A stretch of 14,634 bases of DNA, taken from an uncultured Bacilli bacterium. Lineage in GTDB: Bacteria > Bacillota_I > Bacilli_A > RF39 > UBA660. The stretch is from contig CAKPEZ010000014.1 in NCBI GenBank assembly GCA_934149465.1, forward strand, positions 1-14,634. Direction: 5' to 3'. Of this stretch, positions 1 through 6,455 are shown piece by piece. A model generated the notes under the pieces. The model saw only the letters and a list, made by a program, of their open reading frames with translations. It was not told where the DNA came from and ran no database searches. Made by a program: the position numbers and the translations under genes. How positions within the stretch are numbered: the stretch's first letter is position 1; each line of letters starts with the position of its first letter.

Positions 1-186
1 TTGAGTTGGTTCTTCTTCAGTAGCAGGAACTTCTTCTTCAGTTTTAATATTTTCTTCTAAAGAAGGTGTCTGTGCTTGTTCCATTTGCTCATTTTTTGAA
101 GGGCTATCTTCAATAGTGGGTTGTTCTATCACTTCTTCTTGAGTAACTACTTGAGCTGGTTCTTCTTCAGTAGCAGGAACTTCTTC
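1..186. repeat. 36-bp direct repeat pair (1-36 and 151-186) inside the coiled-coil gene
   Basis: Bases 1-36 and 151-186 are identical except for one position (t at 6, c at 156). They lie exactly 150 bp apart, so the repeat is in frame and 50 codons long. Each copy encodes the EEVPATEEEP unit of the acidic tail. Near identity at silent positions points to recent duplication of a longer unit or to continuing recombination. More copies may lie beyond the left edge. Confidence 0.8.
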
Positions 187-1275
187 GTCGTATAAAGGCT
201 TTTCATCACAATTACCAAGAACTTGTTTAATATCATTAGAATTTTTTATTAAAGAGCGATAAAATTCAATGTTCTTACTATTTTCTGATAGTTTTTTTTC
301 AGAACTATCTAACAAAGTTCTTTCTTCGATTTGTGAATCAAGTTTTTTTAAGAAAGATTTTACTTCTTCTTTTAAAAATTCTAAAGGATCTGATGCTCCT
401 AAGTTGTTTTCTCTTCTTAAATTATCACGTTCGTCTAAATGATTTTTTATTGCTAATAAATCGCCATATAAAAAATTAAAATACTCTGTATGACCCCCAA
501 ATAATATTTCATCTATTGAAGTTAACATTTGTTTTTCTTTTAAAGATAAATAATCTAATTGATTCTTCTTCTGATTTTTCTTTATTTCTTTAACATATTC
601 TAAAACTTCTGGAGCTAATTCATCAGGATTAGCATTATTAGCAAATTCTAATATTCTTTTGTTATTTTCCTTCAACCTTAAGTGTGCAATTAAGTCTGCT
701 CTTATTATTGGTTCATCTTCTGAATCAATTTCCATAATATTCATGGCTTTTGCAACGGCTTTTTTAAGAGATACCATACTATCAGCATTCTCTTTATCAT
801 AAACTTTCATTTTTTCATGAAGTCTTTTAGTAAGTGCTAATGTATCATTATTTTCAGCAATTAGCAGTTCTTCTTTTTCTTTTATTTCTAAATATGAATT
901 AATAGTTTTTAATTTTTCACTATATAAAATAAATGTATTAGTTTGTTCTTCAAAACGATTATCATTTTGACCAAATAGTTCTTCTATTTCATTTCGACGT
1001 ATACTTGCTAATTCAACTAATTCAGATATTTTATCCTTTTCTTCTTTCGAAGAAGATGCCTTATAATTAATTAATTCTTGAGTTTTTATTTGATATATTT
1101 TTTCTCTTATATCATTTAATTTAATGGCGATATCGACAGATTCTAATACTGTGCGATCTAGTAATTCTTTAGCTATATTTTTTTCGCGCATAAAATTAAT
1201 ATTAAATTGATATTTTTTGTATAGCGAATAATATTTTTTTTCTCTTTCTTCTAATACACTTAATTTTTTGTCCAT
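1..1275 (-). CDS. Coiled-coil protein with acidic repetitive tail, C-terminus cut by window edge
   Basis: An open frame of 425 codons runs from the ATG at 1275 to the window edge with no stop, so the C-terminus is missing. I do not recognise the family. Residues 1 to about 355 are charged and heptad-like (rich in K, E, L, I, N), with several probable coiled coils and no visible signal peptide or membrane segment, which suggests a cytoplasmic or structural protein. From about residue 360 it becomes an E/P/T/Q-rich low-complexity tail. A 12-residue unit (EEVPATEEEPAQ) at 364-375 recurs at 414-425 with one change (A to T). The start is supported by an AGGTGG ribosome site seven bases upstream. 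It follows trxB by 37 bases and has its own promoter overlapping the end of trxB. It could be a cytoskeletal, division or surface-scaffold protein, but nothing visible decides this. Confidence 0.8.
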   Translation of the reverse strand, partial: MDKKLSVLEEREKKYYSLYKKYQFNINFMREKNIAKELLDRTVLESVDIAIKLNDIREKIYQIKTQELINYKASSSKEEKDKISELVELASIRRNEIEELFGQNDNRFEEQTNTFILYSEKLKTINSYLEIKEKEELLIAENNDTLALTKRLHEKMKVYDKENADSMVSLKKAVAKAMNIMEIDSEDEPIIRADLIAHLRLKENNKRILEFANNANPDELAPEVLEYVKEIKKNQKKNQLDYLSLKEKQMLTSIDEILFGGHTEYFNFLYGDLLAIKNHLDERDNLRRENNLGASDPLEFLKEEVKSFLKKLDSQIEERTLLDSSEKKLSENSKNIEFYRSLIKNSNDIKQVLGNCDEKPLYDEEVPATEEEPAQVVTQEEVIEQPTIEDSPSKNEQMEQAQTPSLEENIKTEEEVPATEEEPTQ

Positions 1276-1295
1276 CACACGCCACCTCTATTATA

Positions 1296-1323
1296 ATTAT
1301 ACCCCATTTATTCTAAAAGTCAA
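1296..1323 (-). promoter_or_regulatory. Sigma-A-type promoter for the coiled-coil gene
   Basis: Reading the minus strand, TTGACT (1323-1318) and TATAAT (1301-1296) are separated by 16 bases. The -35 box lies in the last codons of trxB. Predicted initiation near 1289 would leave a leader of about 14 bases, beginning at the AGAGGTGG ribosome site. The gene can therefore be transcribed apart from the lgt-trxB operon. Confidence 0.55.
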
Positions 1324-2218
1324 TGTTCTTAGATAGTTCATTTATAATTTTATTTGCAGCAATTGCTCCATCAGAAACTGCAGTAACAATCTGATAAGTA
1401 CTCTTTTTAGTAACATCTCCAACAGCATAGATATTTTGATCGCTGGTTTGAAAATTTTGATCTACTAATATGTAATTGTTTTCTTTTTCCACAAAATCAA
1501 TAAATTCACTATTAGGAATGTTCCCTATTGCAACAAATAAACCATCTGTTTTTAGTATTTTATTATTTTTTAATTTAATGCTTTCTAGTCTTTGAGTGCC
1601 ATTTAACTTTACTATTTCTTGTTTAGTTATAATTTTTATATTTGACACTTGTTTTACTTTTTGAATTGTTACTTTTTCACCTTTGAATTTTTCGTTTTTA
1701 TTAATTAAATATACTTTTTTAGCAATAGGTGATAGATATAGTGCTTCTTCTAATGAAGTATTTCCTCCACCTACTACAGATACAACTTTGTCTTTATAAA
1801 AAAAGCCATCACAAGTAGCACAGTAACTAATCCCATTACCAAGAAGCTTTTCTTCATTTTCTAAAGAAAGCATTTTAGGACGCCTACCACTTGCAATTAT
1901 TATATAATCACATATAATATTTTGATTTGGTAAAATTATTTCTTTTGTTTCTTTTTTAGAGTTAATTTTTATAACCTGTTGAAAGATTATCTCTACTCCT
2001 AAATCAAGTGCTTGTTTATACATATTATAAGCTAGTGATGGGCCATCTATTTCAGTAAAACCTGGATAGTTTTCGATTTTACTGCTTCTATTTAGCTGGC
2101 CACCTGGTGCTGATGATTCTATTAATATAAAATTAATATTAGCTCTTTTTAAATATATAGAAGCGCTAAGTCCTGCTGGACCAGCGCCTATTACTACTAC
2201 GTTATATTTTGATGTCAT
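1313..2218 (-). CDS. trxB: Thioredoxin reductase
   Basis: A 301-aa flavoprotein of the usual length for low-molecular-weight thioredoxin reductase, which passes electrons from NAD(P)H through FAD and a redox-active disulfide to thioredoxin in the cytosol. The FAD-binding GAGPAG is at residues 11-16, the CATCD redox pair (C133, C136) is in the middle, the nucleotide-binding GGGNTSLEEA is at 150-159, and the C-terminal FAD contact GDV is at 267-269. The stretch after the second Rossmann strand, where NADPH enzymes usually carry HRRxxxR, reads NKNEKFK here, so coenzyme preference is uncertain. The start overlaps the end of lgt by 17 bases, and a strong AAAGGAGGG site (2223-2232) sits inside lgt. 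This is the third gene of the holin-like/lgt/trxB operon. A ferredoxin- or flavodoxin-linked relative cannot be excluded. Confidence 0.93.
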   Translation of the reverse strand: MTSKYNVVVIGAGPAGLSASIYLKRANINFILIESSAPGGQLNRSSKIENYPGFTEIDGPSLAYNMYKQALDLGVEIIFQQVIKINSKKETKEIILPNQNIICDYIIIASGRRPKMLSLENEEKLLGNGISYCATCDGFFYKDKVVSVVGGGNTSLEEALYLSPIAKKVYLINKNEKFKGEKVTIQKVKQVSNIKIITKQEIVKLNGTQRLESIKLKNNKILKTDGLFVAIGNIPNSEFIDFVEKENNYILVDQNFQTSDQNIYAVGDVTKKSTYQIVTAVSDGAIAANKIINELSKNIDF

Positions 2219-3017
2219 CCTTGCCCTCCTTTATATTTTTTCGATATTTATCTTTCTTTATAAAAGAAAATATTAAGCCTATTATTCCAACGATAATTAA
2301 AATTATAGAAACTATTTGGCTTACTCTAAAAGAAGCTAAATATAAGCTATCGCTTCTTAAACTTTCAATGTAAAATCTTCCTATTCCATAAAAAATAAAG
2401 TATAGGCTAACAATTGTTCCAGTTTTCAAATTTTTAGCAAAATATCTAATTATTAAAAGAATTACAAACCCTATTAAACACCAAATTGATTCATAAAGAA
2501 ATGTTGGCTGATAGTAAGAGCCATTAATATACATTCCTTCAATAATAAAGTTTGGAATATGTAAGTTTTCTAAGAAACTCCTAGTTACTACTGGGCCATA
2601 GGCTTCTTGATTAAAGAAATTTCCCCATCTTCCTATTGCTTGCCCTAATATTAAGCTAGGTGCTAAGACATCCATAGTTTTTATAATACTTTTTTCTTTT
2701 TTTCTTGCATAATATATGATAAAGATAATTCCAGCGATTACTCCCCCATATATAGCAAGACCGCCTTCCCAAACTTTAAATATATCTAAAAGATTATTTT
2801 TATAATCAGAGAATTTAAAGATTACATAGTACACTCTTGCACCTATAATAGAAAAAATAATGGTGTAAAAGCATAAATCCGACATATAGCTAGTGCTAAG
2901 TCCTATTCTTTTTGCTTCTTTTAAAGCTAAGTTATATCCAATAATAATCCCTGTTAATATTAGTAGCGAATACCAATAAATTTTTATTGGTCCAAAGTCA
3001 AATAGTATATTATTCAT
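2202..3017 (-). CDS. lgt: Phosphatidylglycerol--prolipoprotein diacylglyceryl transferase
   Basis: A 271-aa polytopic membrane enzyme, close to the normal family length. It transfers diacylglycerol from phosphatidylglycerol to the lipobox cysteine of prolipoproteins, the first step of lipoprotein maturation. Family signatures are visible in order: WEGGLAIYGG (83-92), GRWGNFFNQEAYG (129-141, the Lgt signature), YES in a late helix (175-177) and GRFYIESLR (213-221). About seven hydrophobic segments span the chain. The start is set by AGGAGA, which overlaps the last codons of the preceding gene, with only three bases between that stop and this ATG. Its stop lies 17 bases inside trxB. The lgt-trxB pairing is common in Bacillota. 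Confidence 0.95.
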   Translation of the reverse strand: MNNILFDFGPIKIYWYSLLILTGIIIGYNLALKEAKRIGLSTSYMSDLCFYTIIFSIIGARVYYVIFKFSDYKNNLLDIFKVWEGGLAIYGGVIAGIIFIIYYARKKEKSIIKTMDVLAPSLILGQAIGRWGNFFNQEAYGPVVTRSFLENLHIPNFIIEGMYINGSYYQPTFLYESIWCLIGFVILLIIRYFAKNLKTGTIVSLYFIFYGIGRFYIESLRSDSLYLASFRVSQIVSIILIIVGIIGLIFSFIKKDKYRKNIKEGKDDIKI

Positions 3018-3020
3018 TTG

Positions 3021-3458
3021 TTATTTTCTCCTATTTATAATTGGCTTGATAATAAGTCCTTCCATTAGAATATTCATTAATGATATTAAAATTGCAATGA
3101 AAAAGCATATAAAAACATTTTTTATTTCAAAGTTTTTTCCTAAAATAAAGCTTGCAATATAAAGAATTAAAACATTAATTAACGGATAAAATAGTCCATA
3201 AGTAATTCCTGTTATAGGAAGTGTTATGTAAAAAATTATTGGTTTTATAGTTTGATTTAAAATATAAATAATGATTGCTGCTAATAAAGCATATAATCCA
3301 AAGTAGTCAGATGATATATAAAATGATTTAAATAATACTGACATTGTAATTAGTACTACTGCATATCCAACCATATATAAAAGCCATTCTAAGAATCTAT
3401 TTTGAACTATTCTTACTCTTTCTTGGAACTGTGATTCTTCGTTTTTCTTTTTTTTCAT
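3021..3458 (-). CDS. Four-TM holin-like membrane protein (PF04020/YvlD type)
   Basis: A 145-aa protein with a basic N-terminus (MKKKK) and four hydrophobic segments at about 25-45, 52-72, 82-106 and 112-138. The central pattern of IKPI followed by LPITGITYGLF and a NVLILYIASF helix fits the family named mycobacterial four-TM phage holin (superfamily IV), which includes B. subtilis YvlD. The name is historical: most members sit in ordinary chromosomes without a lysin, and no phage genes are present here. The role is unknown, possibly envelope stress. The ATG at 3458 follows a GGTGAT ribosome site and an extended -10 promoter. It is the first gene of the lgt-trxB operon. Confidence 0.75.
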   Translation of the reverse strand: MKKKKNEESQFQERVRIVQNRFLEWLLYMVGYAVVLITMSVLFKSFYISSDYFGLYALLAAIIIYILNQTIKPIIFYITLPITGITYGLFYPLINVLILYIASFILGKNFEIKNVFICFFIAILISLMNILMEGLIIKPIINRRK

Positions 3459-3473
3459 GTTATCACCATATTC

Positions 3474-3482
3474 ATAATAGCA
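3474..3482 (-). promoter_or_regulatory. Extended -10 promoter of the holin-like/lgt/trxB operon
   Basis: The minus strand reads TGCTATTAT (3482-3474), an extended -10 element with a poor -35 region in an A/T run. Initiation would fall near 3467, only about nine bases before the ATG and right at the GGTGAT ribosome site. Confidence 0.45.
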
Positions 3483-3521
3483 TTTTTTTTATAAAAAATA
3501 AAGTTTTTTCATCAAAAAATA

Positions 3522-3550
3522 TTGACAAAACTTTTTAATTGTTATATGAT
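3522..3550 (+). promoter_or_regulatory. Promoter of tRNA-Asn
   Basis: TTGACA (3522-3527) and TATGAT (3545-3550) with 17-base spacing, a near-consensus sigma-A promoter ending 20 bases before the mature tRNA. It is divergent from the holin-like gene promoter. Confidence 0.8.
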
Positions 3551-3570
3551 TGTAACATGTAATTGATTTT

Positions 3571-3647
3571 GCCTCAATAGCTCAGTTGGTTAGAGCACTT
3601 GACTGTTAATCAAGGGGTCCTAGGTTCAAGTCCTAGTTGGGGCGCCA
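3571..3647 (+). tRNA. tRNA-Asn (anticodon GTT)
   Basis: A 77-base cloverleaf. Acceptor arm GCCTCAA pairs with TTGGGGC (one G-U), followed by discriminator G and encoded CCA (3645-3647). The anticodon stem is CTTGA/TCAAG and the loop CTGTTAA places GTT at 3605-3607. The T arm contains GGTTCAAGTCC. It is a single-gene unit with its own promoter and terminator. Confidence 0.95.
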
Positions 3648-3659
3648 GTTATGTATATT

Positions 3660-3683
3660 AAGAGTACTTAAGTGCTCTTTTTT
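3660..3683 (+). terminator. Intrinsic terminator of tRNA-Asn
   Basis: AAGAGTAC and GTGCTCTT form an 8-bp stem with one G-U pair around a TTAA loop. A run of T follows directly. It lies 12 bases after the tRNA CCA. Confidence 0.8.
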
Positions 3684-3696
3684 GTTTATTTAATAA

Positions 3697-3723
3697 AAGC
3701 GCTCTACTATAATAAGAGCGCTT
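3697..3723. terminator. Hairpin terminator after ctpA, possibly bidirectional
   Basis: AAGCGCTCT (3697-3705) and AGAGCGCTT (3715-3723) form a perfect 9-bp stem with a 9-base loop. On the minus strand it starts five bases after the ctpA stop and is followed by TTATT. On the plus strand it is followed by CTTTTTA, so it could also back up the tRNA terminator. Confidence 0.75.
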
Positions 3724-3727
3724 CTTT

Positions 3728-4945
3728 TTATTCAGATAATATTTTTATTGCTGTATTTAATTGATTATCATTTTCATAAACGGGATTTTCGTAATAGCTT
3801 TCATCTAAAGATACTTCATTAGTTGGTTCCAAACCTATTTCATTTATCCAGTTTCCATTAGGAGTTAACCATTTTTGAGTAGTATATTTGAGCATACTTC
3901 CATCAGTTAGAGTCTTAGTCTGCTGAACTGTTGCTTTTCCAAACGTTCTATCTCCAACTATATATCCGCCATAGTTTTCTTTTATAGCAGATGCGAGTAT
4001 TTCTGAAGCTGATGCTGTAGATTTGTTTGTTAGTACTGCAATTGGATAAGATCGTTTTTCCTTATCGGTTACTTTAACATTCTTTGTTTTACCATTAGTT
4101 TCTAGTTTATACATTATGCTATCTTTAGGTAGTAATTTATTTAATATATTAGTAACTGTATCTAAATAACCACCTGAATTATCACGAACATCTATAATTA
4201 GACTATCTATATTTTCTTTTTCTAATTCTTCTAAGTTCTTAATAAATTGTTTATCTGTTACTCCAGAAAAAATTGTAATTCTTAAATAGCCAATTTTTTT
4301 ATTATTATTTTCAAATATTTTACTATATACTGAAGGAATTTCTACTTTTTCTCTTTTTAAAACAATTTCTTTTTCTTCTTCTAAACGTTTTATTTTTAAT
4401 TTTATCTCTGATGATTCGGTATTTTTAACATAATTAGCCATATCTATACTATTTTTCCCATCTAGACTTATATCGTTAATTGCAAGAATTATATCTCCTT
4501 CAAGAAGTCCTGCTTCTTTTGCTGGAGAATTGTCAAATACTTCTAATACTATTATGTCTCCATCTGTTGTAGTAGCAACCTGGCATCCTATTCCTTCGTA
4601 TAATCCTTCTACTTTTTGGTGGAAAGATTCTGCTTGTTCTTCACTGATATAGCTTGTATATGGATCATCTATTACAGACATCATTCCACTTATTGCCTCA
4701 TCTATTAATTCATCCTTATCAACTTTTTTATAATATTTTGTTATAATCGTATTATATACATTTACAAGTTTACTTAAATCTCCTGTTAATACAGAGTAAT
4801 TATTAGCTTCATAGAATAATTTCATAAACGAAAAACAGCCAATAGCGCCTACTATTATTGAAAATAGCATTATCATAAGCATTTCTCTAAATGTGTAAGT
4901 TTCTTTTTGTTCTTCTTTCTTTTTTAATTTTATATTTTTAAACAT
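3728..4945 (-). CDS. ctpA: S41 carboxy-terminal processing peptidase (CtpA/CtpB type)
   Basis: A 405-aa membrane-anchored serine protease. A single TM segment (about 22-44) precedes an extracytoplasmic region with a PDZ domain (about 112-198, core GIGCQV and SPAKEAGLLEGDII). The S41 core follows, with RDNSGGY at 254-260. The predicted catalytic Ser-Lys pair is S312 (in STASASE) and K337 (in TFGKATVQ), with Q341 completing the motif; these match the Ser-Lys-Gln arrangement and 25-residue Ser-Lys spacing of CtpB and Tsp. It is shorter than many relatives and I see no C-terminal peptidoglycan-binding domain. In B. subtilis the relative CtpB acts in sporulation signalling. A similar job here is inference, encouraged by the GerMN-like gene upstream. 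It has its own promoter and is separated from that gene by a terminator. Confidence 0.92.
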   Translation of the reverse strand: MFKNIKLKKKEEQKETYTFREMLMIMLFSIIVGAIGCFSFMKLFYEANNYSVLTGDLSKLVNVYNTIITKYYKKVDKDELIDEAISGMMSVIDDPYTSYISEEQAESFHQKVEGLYEGIGCQVATTTDGDIIVLEVFDNSPAKEAGLLEGDIILAINDISLDGKNSIDMANYVKNTESSEIKLKIKRLEEEKEIVLKREKVEIPSVYSKIFENNNKKIGYLRITIFSGVTDKQFIKNLEELEKENIDSLIIDVRDNSGGYLDTVTNILNKLLPKDSIMYKLETNGKTKNVKVTDKEKRSYPIAVLTNKSTASASEILASAIKENYGGYIVGDRTFGKATVQQTKTLTDGSMLKYTTQKWLTPNGNWINEIGLEPTNEVSLDESYYENPVYENDNQLNTAIKILSE

Positions 4946-4980
4946 CTAATCACTCATTTCTTTATCACTATATATTTTAT

Positions 4981-5009
4981 ATTATACACTCTTTAAATAG
5001 AAATGTCTT
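4981..5009 (-). promoter_or_regulatory. Promoter of ctpA
   Basis: On the minus strand AAGACA (5009-5004) and TATAAT (4986-4981) are separated by 17 bases, giving a leader of about 29 bases to the ATG at 4945. Confidence 0.6.
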
Positions 5010-5029
5010 TAATTTTAAGATGAGTTGAC

Positions 5030-5064
5030 AAAAAAAGAAAATTAGTTTTTTTTAACTAACTTTC
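5030..5064 (-). terminator. Intrinsic terminator overlapping the stop of the GerMN-like gene
   Basis: On the minus strand GAAAGTTAGTT (5064-5054) pairs with AACTAATTTTC (5047-5037), an 11-bp stem with one G-U pair and a loop of six A. Seven T follow. The 5' arm contains the last codons and the first base of the TAA stop (5054-5052). It separates this gene from the ctpA promoter. Confidence 0.8.
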
Positions 5065-5960
5065 TTGATTTTTCTTTTATAAAAAGTATATTTTTCAATT
5101 AGACTATCATCTGAATTATACTTTTCATAACTAAATAAGCCTATTCCTTGTTTTAATACTAATATTTCTTTTGTATCAGATGATGTAACTGAAACTGTAA
5201 TATTTAAGATATCCTCATCATCTATCAAGACTTTCTCTATTTTATAAGTTAAGTCATTATTTTCATAAGTATCTCCCACTTTGTAAGATGATGTTAATAC
5301 CTTCTTTCCATCTATATATATTCCATCACTTTTTACATTCCATCTTATCTCGTTATTATTTTCTTTCAAATAAACTGTTCTTTCATCAGGTATTTTACTA
5401 ATTGATAAGTTAATAGTATTTCCTTCTATATCATGGTATAAAAGAGAATAATTACTATCTTTATATAAGAACGTTAATAAGTTATTTTGTAGTGGAGAAT
5501 TTACATAGTAATCTTTTAAATTACTTTGATAAGACCTTTCTTCTTCATCATAAATAATATTTACTGTATCTATATCTAAGATGTTCGTGTAAGAGTTAAT
5601 AATACAATCAAGAAGTATTTTTTGTTCAAAAATATTTTCGTTAATTTTTAAATTTAATGTATTATTATTTTTTTCATAACTAAGAAGTTCTAAATTTTTA
5701 GAAAAGTGTTCTTTAATTTTATCAAACATCTTGGTAATAATTATATTAAAAGATTCATCTTTATCTAACTCTACCATATCATAAGTAAGGCTAATGGGCT
5801 TGCTTTGATCATCATATAAATAGTATGTTTTATAAATATAAACATTATAAGGTTTTGCTTTTTTGTTACTACTAAAGTCAACAAATAGTACTACAATTAA
5901 GATAGAAGCCCAAATTAAGAGAACTAATACTACATCATAGGTCATTATTTTCTTTTTCAT
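5052..5960 (-). CDS. Single-pass membrane protein with divergent GerMN-like ectodomain
   Basis: A 302-aa protein with a short basic cytoplasmic N-terminus, one TM segment (about 8-29) and a long extracytoplasmic part. Residues about 38-138 follow the GerMN layout: a strand with YLYDDQ, a helical stretch, ELLSYEKNNNTLNLKIN (a turn between two strands), a helix and the closing strand VNIIYDEE. A second beta-rich part (about 205-285) ends in KQGIGLFSYE, like the closing strand of secreted lipoprotein-like domains with a GVGLV motif. GerM of B. subtilis is a sporulation and germination protein. The match here is from pattern only and distant. I chose the ATG at 5960 rather than the GTG at 5969, because that GTG lies within the GGTGATC ribosome site (5965-5970). 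Confidence 0.7.
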   Translation of the reverse strand: MKKKIMTYDVVLVLLIWASILIVVLFVDFSSNKKAKPYNVYIYKTYYLYDDQSKPISLTYDMVELDKDESFNIIITKMFDKIKEHFSKNLELLSYEKNNNTLNLKINENIFEQKILLDCIINSYTNILDIDTVNIIYDEEERSYQSNLKDYYVNSPLQNNLLTFLYKDSNYSLLYHDIEGNTINLSISKIPDERTVYLKENNNEIRWNVKSDGIYIDGKKVLTSSYKVGDTYENNDLTYKIEKVLIDDEDILNITVSVTSSDTKEILVLKQGIGLFSYEKYNSDDSLIEKYTFYKRKIKKVS

Positions 5961-5978
5961 TTTGATCACCGTATTAAT

Positions 5979-5987
5979 ATTATAACA
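5979..5987 (-). promoter_or_regulatory. Extended -10 promoter of the GerMN-like gene
   Basis: The minus strand reads TGTTATAAT (5987-5979), a consensus extended -10. No good -35 is visible. Initiation near 5972 would put the GGTGAT ribosome site at the very 5' end of the message. Confidence 0.55.
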
Positions 5988-6020
5988 TAATTTTAAGTCT
6001 TAGAACTAGGGAAAAATAAA

Positions 6021-6040
6021 TATAATTTATTAACGGTGAT
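6021..6040 (+). promoter_or_regulatory. -10 element and ribosome site of the 116-aa membrane gene
   Basis: TATAAT (6021-6026), with only a weak -35 candidate (TTAGAA, 6000-6005), is followed by GGTGAT (6035-6040). That site sits five bases before a GTG start. This is divergent from the GerMN-like gene promoter. Confidence 0.45.
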
Positions 6041-6045
6041 TACTT

Positions 6046-6396
6046 GTGAATAAAAATGATGACAAGTTAGATTTATTTATGTTTAGTTTATCTAGTATAT
6101 TATCTCTTGGTATATTATTTCTTTTTATTAATGAAAGTAGAAGAAAGAAAAATATAGACGCTTTAAGTGAAGATGAAGAAAAGAAATTATATATGATAAT
6201 TCGTATTAGTTATTTTTTTGTTACATTATATTTTTTGATAGATGCTTATAATAGGTTAAAATACTTAAAAGAAACAAATGCTAAAGAAGAAGACTATAAA
6301 CAGCAATTATATCAATTTTCTAGTGCTATCTGTCTTTTTATTGCAGCTATTATTAATTTAAAAGTTTTAAATCCCAATATTATAAAATTTACTTAG
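6046..6396 (+). CDS. Small three-TM membrane protein of unknown function
   Basis: A 116-aa protein that I do not recognise. It has hydrophobic segments at about 9-28, 49-66 and 90-108. A charged, probably cytoplasmic loop lies between the first two (ESRRKK, then a D/E/K-rich stretch), and a second charged loop lies at 70-88. There is no signal peptide and no catalytic motif. The start is GTG, set by the GGTGAT site just upstream; no better in-frame ATG exists nearby. It ends 59 bases before the degenerate ABC gene and reads in the same direction, in the only plus-strand protein-coding block of the window. A partner role for the ABC protein is inference from position. Confidence 0.65.
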   Translation: MNKNDDKLDLFMFSLSSILSLGILFLFINESRRKKNIDALSEDEEKKLYMIIRISYFFVTLYFLIDAYNRLKYLKETNAKEEDYKQQLYQFSSAICLFIAAIINLKVLNPNIIKFT

Positions 6397-6422
6397 TTTT
6401 TGATTATGTCTTTTCTAAATTA

Positions 6423-6450
6423 TGATATAATAATTTTAGAATAGGTGGAG
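6423..6450 (+). promoter_or_regulatory. Extended -10 promoter and ribosome site of the degenerate ABC gene
   Basis: TGATATAAT (6423-6431) is a consensus extended -10. AGGTGGAG (6443-6450) follows and fixes the ATG at 6456 (an overlapping ATG at 6452 opens only a short frame). The gene can be transcribed independently of its upstream neighbour. Confidence 0.5.
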
Positions 6451-6455
6451 AATGA

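Noticed and set aside
1..186. CRISPR-like or tandem repeat array
   Set aside because: There are only two copies, in frame within a coding sequence and encoding a protein repeat; there are no spacers of regular length.
3021..3458. Prophage holin
   Set aside because: The PF04020-type name is misleading; there is no endolysin or other phage gene nearby, and the gene is in an operon with lgt and trxB.
3571..3723. tRNA-Asn as an integration site for a mobile element
   Set aside because: No repeat of the tRNA 3' end and no integrase is visible; both sides are ordinary housekeeping genes with terminators.
5958..5969. GTG at 5969 as start of the GerMN-like gene
   Set aside because: The GTG lies inside the GGTGATC ribosome site; the ATG at 5960 is correctly placed after it.
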